In this document: positions 58,661 to 64,000 of the stretch, piece by piece
Layout of the letters: every line of letters starts with the position of its first letter
Position numbering within the stretch: position 1 is the stretch's first letter
NCBI RefSeq assembly: GCF_030848475.1
Contig: NZ_JAVDDS010000019.1
Coordinates: 1 to 64,000, forward strand
Length of the DNA stretch: 64,000 nt
Origin: Herbivorax alkaliphila
GTDB taxonomy: Bacteria; Bacillota; Clostridia; Acetivibrionales; Acetivibrionaceae
Direction: 5' to 3'
Program-made: the position numbers and the translations under genes
The notes under the pieces: model-generated
Told to the model about the DNA's origin: nothing
Databases searched by the model: none
What the model saw: the letters and a program-made list of their open reading frames with translations, nothing else

Positions 58661-60829
58661 ATGAAGGGAAAAATATCATTGGTCTTAGCTATAATAATGG
58701 TTGTTACGGTGTGCATATCTGGAGGTGTATATGCTGATGATGGCATGAGCTTAGAGGAGGTAATAAAAACAGCTAGAAGTTTATTGGAGATTTCGGATGA
58801 TTATGATGAATTTAACTATGGAGTCAATACTTTTGATGGCAAAAAAATATGGAATCTTAGTTGGACTAAAAATGATATGCGTGTTAGTGAAGAAGTAAGC
58901 ATTGATGATTCGGGAGATATATTTCACTATTACAGTTACGATTCTAGCAGCATGGAAGATAGCAAAAAAATACCTGATATTAACAGGGGAGAAGCTCAAA
59001 TAATAGCTGAGGAATTTATTAAGAAATTAAATTCATCTGATTTTTTTGACAGTTTAAAGCTTGTAGAAAGAAATCAAAGAATGACAGGAAATGTCTCACA
59101 TTCATTTTGTTATATAGCAACCCATAATGAAATAGCAGTTCCATTTAACAACATTAATATTTCAATAAATTATCACACTGGTCAGGTTCAAAATTACAGT
59201 AAATCATGGACTGAAGATTTTGAATTTCCCAAATCAGATAATGCAATAACTAAAGAAGAAGCTCAAGAAGCTTATAAAGAAAATCTTGGACTAAAACTTA
59301 CCTACAATCTAGCTGGTGAGGAAGTATATTTAGCATATGTTCCTGTTTATGGAGATCAGTATGTGATAGATGCAATTAGTGGAGAAGAGATAAATTTAAT
59401 GCCGTCTGTAGAAGTATATTTTGAAAGTTCTTTAACAGGACGAGGAGTTGCAGATATGTCAGCGGGAAATATGGAATCTAAGGAAGTTGCTCTTTCGCCA
59501 GAAGAAATAAAGTCCATAGAAGAATCATCTACTCTAATTAGTCAGGAGCAAGCAGAGGAAATAGTAAGAGAATTTGAAATTTTTGAAATAGATGACAGCT
59601 TTAAGCTGGAAAGAGCAACTCTTAATAGAGGATGGGATTTAGCAAGAAATTATACATGGAACGTATCTTTTGTAAAAGAACAGAGTGAAGAAAGTAGAGA
59701 GTATCATAATATAATAGTTTCGGTTAATGCATTAACTGGGGAAATACTAAATTTTGACATTCGATATCCAAGAGTTGAAGATCAAAGCAAAAAATATGAT
59801 GAAGAAGAGGCGAAAGAAATTGTTGAGGAATTTTTAGAAAAAATACAACCTGAAAAGTTTAAAAACACTGAATATCATAAATCTCATCAAAGCATGATTG
59901 ATCCAATTGAAGGGGGAGAAGATGGTTATTATAACTTTAGGTACATAAGAATGGTAGATGGCATACCATTTATAGATAATTCTTTTATTGTAAGATTTGA
60001 TGGAGTAGAAGGGAAAATATATGGCTTCAATATGAATTGGCAGGAGTTGGATTTCCCTTCGGCTGAAAATGTTTTGTCATTAGATGAAATATATGATTTG
60101 TTTTTTGAAGAGGTTGGACTAAGCTTAGAATACAGAGGGGCAGAACAGCAGTATATAAATTATGAAAGACCTTTATATGGTGAAAATCCTGAAGAACTAG
60201 ATGATCTTGTGAAATTAGTATATGCTGTTAATCCAGAAAGACCCTCAAGGCTTGATGCTTTTTCTGGAAAGCTATTAAATGCTAATGGAGAGCTATATGA
60301 AGAAGATATGCCTATAGAGTATACAGATATATCTGAACATTATGCAAAAGAGCAGATAGAGTCTCTTGCCCAAGCAGGCATCGGTTTAGAAGGGCCAATG
60401 TTTAGACCTGATGAAAAAATCAAGCAGAAAGATTTTCTATTACTTATATCTCAGATAATAGATAGAGGTTACGAATTTAAGGGAAAAACCACTTTAGAAA
60501 ATGATTCAGAGACAGATAGACTTTATAATTTGTTGATAAGAGAAGGGATAGTAAAAGATGGCGAGAGCAATCCAGAAAGCTCATTAACCAGAGAAGAAAG
60601 TGTTAAATTTATAATAAGAGCATTAAAATATGACAAAATTGCAGATTTAAGAGATATATTTAAATGTGACTTTATAGACAAAGAAGAAATTAATCCTGAA
60701 CTCACAGGCTATGTTGTGCTGGCAAAAGGTCTAAATATTATAAATGGATATGGAGACTATTTCAGACCGAAAGGAGAGCTTAAAAGAGGAGACGCTGTTA
60801 TTATAATTTATAATTGTCTTAGAATATAA
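58661..60829 (+). CDS. Secreted YcdB/PepSY-repeat protein with C-terminal S-layer homology domains
   Basis: 722 residues. A signal peptide (SLVLAIIMVVTVCISGGVYA, then DD) is followed by two to three YcdB/PepSY-type repeats of about 200 residues (INRGEAQIIAEEFIKKL, LISQEQAEEIVREFEIF, YDEEEAKEIVEEFLEKI). SLH modules follow from about residue 555 (YTDISEHYAKEQIESLAQAG, MFRPDEKIKQKDFLLLISQI, then LTREESVKFIIRAL and YFRPKGELKRGDAVIIIYNC). The SLH part binds secondary cell-wall polymer. Possibly an envelope protease inhibitor or sensor. CAGGAGG precedes the ATG. Confidence 0.88.
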   Translation: MKGKISLVLAIIMVVTVCISGGVYADDGMSLEEVIKTARSLLEISDDYDEFNYGVNTFDGKKIWNLSWTKNDMRVSEEVSIDDSGDIFHYYSYDSSSMEDSKKIPDINRGEAQIIAEEFIKKLNSSDFFDSLKLVERNQRMTGNVSHSFCYIATHNEIAVPFNNINISINYHTGQVQNYSKSWTEDFEFPKSDNAITKEEAQEAYKENLGLKLTYNLAGEEVYLAYVPVYGDQYVIDAISGEEINLMPSVEVYFESSLTGRGVADMSAGNMESKEVALSPEEIKSIEESSTLISQEQAEEIVREFEIFEIDDSFKLERATLNRGWDLARNYTWNVSFVKEQSEESREYHNIIVSVNALTGEILNFDIRYPRVEDQSKKYDEEEAKEIVEEFLEKIQPEKFKNTEYHKSHQSMIDPIEGGEDGYYNFRYIRMVDGIPFIDNSFIVRFDGVEGKIYGFNMNWQELDFPSAENVLSLDEIYDLFFEEVGLSLEYRGAEQQYINYERPLYGENPEELDDLVKLVYAVNPERPSRLDAFSGKLLNANGELYEEDMPIEYTDISEHYAKEQIESLAQAGIGLEGPMFRPDEKIKQKDFLLLISQIIDRGYEFKGKTTLENDSETDRLYNLLIREGIVKDGESNPESSLTREESVKFIIRALKYDKIADLRDIFKCDFIDKEEINPELTGYVVLAKGLNIINGYGDYFRPKGELKRGDAVIIIYNCLRI

Positions 60830-60966
60830 GAGTGTATATTTCTCTTATTGCTTAATATACATAACATACACCCAAAATATATTTTTAAAGAAAATTTGCT
60901 ATTGTGTATGAATTTTCTTGTCCCTAAGGGAATCCTAGGAATCCCTTTAGGCTTTCAATTAATGTT

Positions 60967-60990
60967 AACAGGCTCTAAGCCTGTTTTTTC
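60967..60990 (+). terminator. Terminator after the SLH gene
   Basis: AACAGGCT/AGCCTGTT around CTA, then T-run. A second hairpin, CCTAAGGGA/TCCCTTTAGG, lies just upstream (about 60923-60951). Confidence 0.85.
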
Positions 60991-61160
60991 CTTTTTTTAG
61001 AGTTATTTTATTCAAATAAAGGACATGCACTAAATATATAGAGTTATATGGGGAAAAAATAAAAACATAGTAATATTATAACTATAAAAGGTAATAATAT
61101 AATTAGTGTTTTTAAAAGGAAGAGCAATTTTCTTAAAAATATTAGCTCAGGAGAGTATAT

Positions 61161-61763
61161 ATGTTGCTAAAGCCACTTTACAAACAAGTTTATATTGATA
61201 TAAATAAAAGTTGTGCCTTTAAAGAGTTTACAGACTCTTGTTATGAAATTATAAGCAATTCAATGAAAAATGGATACAAATCTATTGTTTTTGTGTGTAT
61301 TGGAACGGATAGATCAACAGGAGACAGTTTAGGTCCTCTTATTGGATATAAAATAAGTGATTTAACATATAAAAATGTTTATATCCATGGAAATTTGGAA
61401 AAGCCAGTTCACGCAAAAAATATAGGAAAAGTTATGGATGATATATTAAGAGTTTATGACAAACCTTTTATAGTAGCCATTGATGCATGTCTTGGCAAAA
61501 TGGATCACGTTGGATTCCTAACAGTAGGAGAGGGATCTATAAAACCAGGTTCTGGAGTTAAGAAAGACCTTGCACCTGTAGGAGATATGCACATAACGGG
61601 AATCGTTAATTTTAGTGGTTTTATGGACTATTTAATTCTACAAAATACTCGTTTGAGCATAGTTATGAAAATGGCAGATATCATTTCGATGGGAATTAGA
61701 TATGTTTTGTGGAAAGCTAACAATGATCCTGTGTTTACGTCTGTACTTTGCATTAATCAATGA
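61161..61763 (+). CDS. yyaC: Sporulation protein YyaC (GPR-like protease fold)
   Basis: 200 residues of the YyaC family: [20 protein letters not shown], then [35 protein letters not shown], and [20 protein letters not shown]. It is related to the hydrogenase-maturation and germination-protease fold. It is known as a sporulation-associated protein, substrate unknown. AGGAGAG precedes the ATG. No spore-specific promoter can be defended by eye. Confidence 0.93.
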   Translation: MLLKPLYKQVYIDINKSCAFKEFTDSCYEIISNSMKNGYKSIVFVCIGTDRSTGDSLGPLIGYKISDLTYKNVYIHGNLEKPVHAKNIGKVMDDILRVYDKPFIVAIDACLGKMDHVGFLTVGEGSIKPGSGVKKDLAPVGDMHITGIVNFSGFMDYLILQNTRLSIVMKMADIISMGIRYVLWKANNDPVFTSVLCINQ

Positions 61764-61856
61764 AAAAAGTTGATAGAGTTTGGCAGGAACATTATGAATC
61801 TTTTTCCATAATATAAAATAGGTATATTAAAAGTTTTAGAGAAATGGAGTATAATT

Positions 61857-62000
61857 ATGAGTGAGAATATAGATGGTTGTACAATCAAAAAGCACCAAAA
61901 GGCATATAGAAGAGATGCAAATAAAAAAAGTAGAAAGTTAAGAATTGCACTTCCATTAAGAGAAGTATATAATAGTGTTAAAAATATAAATGGGAGTTGA
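61857..62000 (+). CDS. Small basic protein upstream of rubredoxin
   Basis: 47 residues ([20 protein letters not shown], then [20 protein letters not shown]). GGAG lies 7 bases before the ATG, and the gene ends 5 bases before the rubredoxin start. It is strongly basic and could bind nucleic acid. No family is recognised; the coupling to rubredoxin supports a real gene. Confidence 0.5.
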   Translation: MSENIDGCTIKKHQKAYRRDANKKSRKLRIALPLREVYNSVKNINGS

Positions 62001-62005
62001 TAAAG

Positions 62006-62164
62006 ATGGATAAGTACGTTTGCACAGCATGTGGGTACATATATGATCCAGAACAAGGTGACCCAGATGGAGGAATTGCACCAGGGACATCATTTGAAGA
62101 CATTCCAGATGACTGGGTATGTCCTGTATGTGGTGTTGGAAAAGATATGTTTGAAAAAGCTTAA
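62006..62164 (+). CDS. Rubredoxin
   Basis: 52 residues with both iron-binding knuckles: [20 protein letters not shown] and [16 protein letters not shown]. It is a one-electron carrier of anaerobes, often serving rubrerythrin, superoxide reductase or oxygen reductases. GGGAGTTGATAAAG provides the ribosome site. A strong terminator follows. The family call is certain. Confidence 0.98.
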   Translation: MDKYVCTACGYIYDPEQGDPDGGIAPGTSFEDIPDDWVCPVCGVGKDMFEKA

Positions 62165-62187
62165 ATGGTGCTTTTATATTTTATCAG

Positions 62188-62247
62188 TATTATAACTAAA
62201 ACGACTGTCTTCTAGGATACTAGGGACAGTCGTTTTAGTTATAATAT
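62188..62247. terminator. Strong bidirectional terminator after rubredoxin
   Basis: A stem of 20 bp or more: ATAACTAAAACGACTGTC / GACAGTCGTTTTAGTTAT. Confidence 0.92.
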
Positions 62248-62311
62248 TTTACAAGAAAATAGATTTTCTATATTATTTCTAAGTACATTATGATTAATTA
62301 ATTTTGGCGGA

Positions 62312-62452
62312 TTATTGAATGAATTCTATTAGTGAGCTGTCTACCCACTTAACATAATCTTCCTCAATAAAAATCAAAACTTCATCTTTTAACCATGTCA
62401 AAACAATCACATCACTATCAAAATACTTAACCTTTTTTCCTGTGTAAAACAT
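62312..62452 (-). CDS. Small hypothetical protein (46 residues)
   Basis: MFYTGKKVKYFDSDVIVLTW, then LKDEVLIFIEEDYVKWVDSS, on the minus strand with AGGAGG 7 bases before the ATG. It looks like a small beta-barrel (SH3-like) fold. It converges on rubredoxin across the strong terminator. No family is recognised, but the ribosome site is excellent. Confidence 0.6.
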   Translation of the reverse strand: MFYTGKKVKYFDSDVIVLTWLKDEVLIFIEEDYVKWVDSSLIEFIQ

Positions 62453-62895
62453 TATTAAACCTCCTATCTTATGTAAGGTACATTATACTTAGTTATTATA
62501 TCGGCAAAAAGTTGTTCTACTTAACTAAAAAATGTATTACATAATTTATAAAAATTTAGATTATACTTTAGTTTATATGGGTGTACGTTGCTTAAGTGAA
62601 TGAAAATATGGAAAAAACATTTAATATATAAACCCGTTGATATAATTTTATTGAAAGAAGTTACTTTGTAATATATAATATAACTAAGAAGAAATTTTGT
62701 AAATTATTTATATCAAGTTATCGCTTTTCCGTATTGACAAAAATAACACATGAACAAATATTTCAAAAGTTTGTGTCGATATTGTTAATTTTTTAGTTTG
62801 ACTAATAATGATAGGGATAGTAAGTTAAATATATGCTGTTATTGATTCGGTATAGCAACTTCTAACAATATGAAATCTTAGAGGAGGTCTTTGAT
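62453..62895. other. Gene-free stretch before the STAS gene
   Basis: A+T-rich divergent upstream region of the small minus-strand gene and the STAS gene. No hairpin or gene is recognised. Confidence 0.5.
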
Positions 62896-63231
62896 ATGAA
62901 AGTTGAAGTAAAAGAGGTGGACAGTGCAAAGATTATTAAACTTACAGGACAGATTAGAATTTCAACTCAAAATGAATTTAAAGATTTACTTGACAATTTA
63001 GCAAAAGAAAATGAAGGGAAATCAGTTATAGTTAGTATGGACGGAGTAATATATATGAATAGTGCCGGGTTAGGAATAATTATTGATACCTATAAAAAAT
63101 TTAAAGAAAAAAAAGGGAGAATAATTTTGTGCAACCTTACGCCGGATATTACCAAACTTTTCGAAGTTACAAGACTAGATCGATTTATTGAAATTTATAA
63201 AACTGAAAATGAGGCCTTGAGCAAAGTTTAA
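62896..63231 (+). CDS. Anti-sigma factor antagonist (STAS domain)
   Basis: 111 residues, a single STAS domain. The phosphorylatable serine is in VIYMNSAGLGIIIDTYKKF (about residue 56), after VIVSMDG. It is related to SpoIIAA/RsbV. It would bind an RsbW/SpoIIAB-type anti-sigma kinase and release a sigma factor; the partner is not in the window. GAGGAGG precedes the ATG. It differs from true SpoIIAA, whose genes lie in the spoIIA operon. Confidence 0.92.
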   Translation: MKVEVKEVDSAKIIKLTGQIRISTQNEFKDLLDNLAKENEGKSVIVSMDGVIYMNSAGLGIIIDTYKKFKEKKGRIILCNLTPDITKLFEVTRLDRFIEIYKTENEALSKV

Positions 63232-63729
63232 TTTAAAAAAATAGCCTTGATAAAACCTTAAAAAATGATATAATTACTTTGGTGTTATGAATAATAGCGT
63301 TCTCAATGAAAGTTTTTGGGCACGCTTTTTTATTTGAAGTCTTAGAAAGAATTGAATTAATAATATCAGGGTATCTTCTAATTTGAAGGTACCCTTTTTG
63401 ATATGGTTAATTCAAGATAAAGTAAAAAAATTAAAAAAGAATACAGTTATTATATGGCATAAACCTACAACTTATGGGCTTTTACAGTTTTTAAGAACTA
63501 ATAAAAGCATTTCAGGTCATTTTATATACATCTCATACAAAATAAATAAAAAAAAATCGAAAATGTAGTAAAATTAATTACAGGTAGGACAAATATATTG
63601 TAACATCATAATAAATCCTATAAAATTACAATTTGGGTCAAACTTTGCCCAGGAAACTGCGTATTAATTTTTTATATAATTGATATACGCAGTTTTTTGG
63701 TTATTAAAACAGGTTTTGGCATTTGAAAG
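63232..63729. other. Gene-free stretch with two terminator-like hairpins
   Basis: AGGGTA.CTTC / GAAG.TACCCTTTTT at 63369-63401, and AAACTGCGTAT / ATACGCAGTTTTTT at 63651-63698. A frame at 63383-63568 overlaps the first hairpin and has no ribosome site, so I do not call it. Confidence 0.6.
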
Positions 63730-63844
63730 TTATCTTATTCTAAGACTCCACCTTCTATAAAGTGGAGTTCCTCTTATAAATCTTCAGGTGGAGTTGAGTC
63801 TCCACCTGAAGCCTCGATGTTTAGCTTTAGCTAAACGAGTTCAC
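63730..63844 (-). repeat. Dispersed hairpin repeat, full copy 8 (minus orientation)
   Basis: 115 bases: TTATCTTATTCTAAGACTCC..., the internal hairpin CTTCAGGTGGAG/CTCCACCTGAAG, then CCTCGATGTTTAGC and the end GAGTTCAC. The most complete copy and the reference for the family. The last 156 bases of the window show nothing further. Confidence 0.9.
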
Positions 63845-64000
63845 TAAATTGCAGAAAAAGCTTTTATTTGGTGCATGTGGATAATGTAGATAGTATATTA
63901 TCAAAGTAACATTCATATTTTAATATAGACGCTTATATTATAATAAAATTTATAATAAAGACAGTAAGAAATATTGTAAAAATATTTTTTAAAAAAAATA

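Noticed and set aside
63383-63568. 61-codon reading frame near the right end
   Set aside because: It overlaps a terminator hairpin, has no ribosome site and shows only A+T-driven composition.

Overview
The window is very A+T-rich DNA from a Gram-positive, endospore-forming, flagellated anaerobe of the Clostridia. The reasons are the sporulation genes (spoIIE, spoVG, spoVT, yabP, yabQ, yyaC), AGGAGG-type ribosome binding sites, frequent GTG/TTG starts, CCA-encoded tRNAs and a rubredoxin. A cytosolic GH115 alpha-glucuronidase and a decayed type I dockerin suggest a plant-fibre degrader, possibly a cellulosome builder. I do not name a species.

Layout. (1) 1-6.9 kb: accessory metabolism: DJ-1/PfpI, YjbQ, aldo/keto reductase, a LiaF-like membrane protein, GH115 and a HAD phosphatase. 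(2) 7.0-23.9 kb: tRNA-Leu(TAA) and initiator tRNA-fMet, with a 16.7-kb integrated element whose ends are identical 88-bp direct repeats (7197-7284 and 23811-23898) running from the fMet anticodon loop through its terminator. The element has a leftward tyrosine integrase, a divergent control region, rightward Xis-like, primase zinc-finger and P-loop ATPase genes, an origin-like pair of opposed iteron arrays, a sigma factor, a P27-family terminase small subunit and cargo. It has no capsid, large terminase or relaxase gene. This matches a phage satellite (PICI/SaPI-like island). (3) 23.9-28.8 kb: a three-gene cassette (BpsA-like aminopropyltransferase fused to a GNAT domain, FkbH-like HAD, acyl carrier protein) that looks like an undescribed small pathway, then small hypothetical genes. 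(4) 28.9-36.3 kb: tRNA-Met/Glu/Val, spoIIE, a dockerin relic, tRNA-Arg and flagellar rod genes. (5) 36.4-52.3 kb: fabZ, murC (opposite strand), and the conserved block spoVG-glmU-prs-pth-mfd-ppiC-spoVT-mazG-hup-rqcP-yabP-yabQ-divIC-S1. (6) 52.7-64 kb: rhodanese, MscS channel, LysM, amidase and SLH surface proteins, yyaC, rubredoxin and a STAS protein.

A dispersed family of hairpin repeats of about 115 bp (at least eight copies, several abutting stop codons) lies between core genes on both sides of the island, and I saw none inside it. It resembles IS200/IS605-derived non-autonomous elements. The two most rewarding targets are the satellite, with its duplicated packaging-like leader and origin-like arrays, and the BpsA-GNAT/FkbH/ACP cassette.
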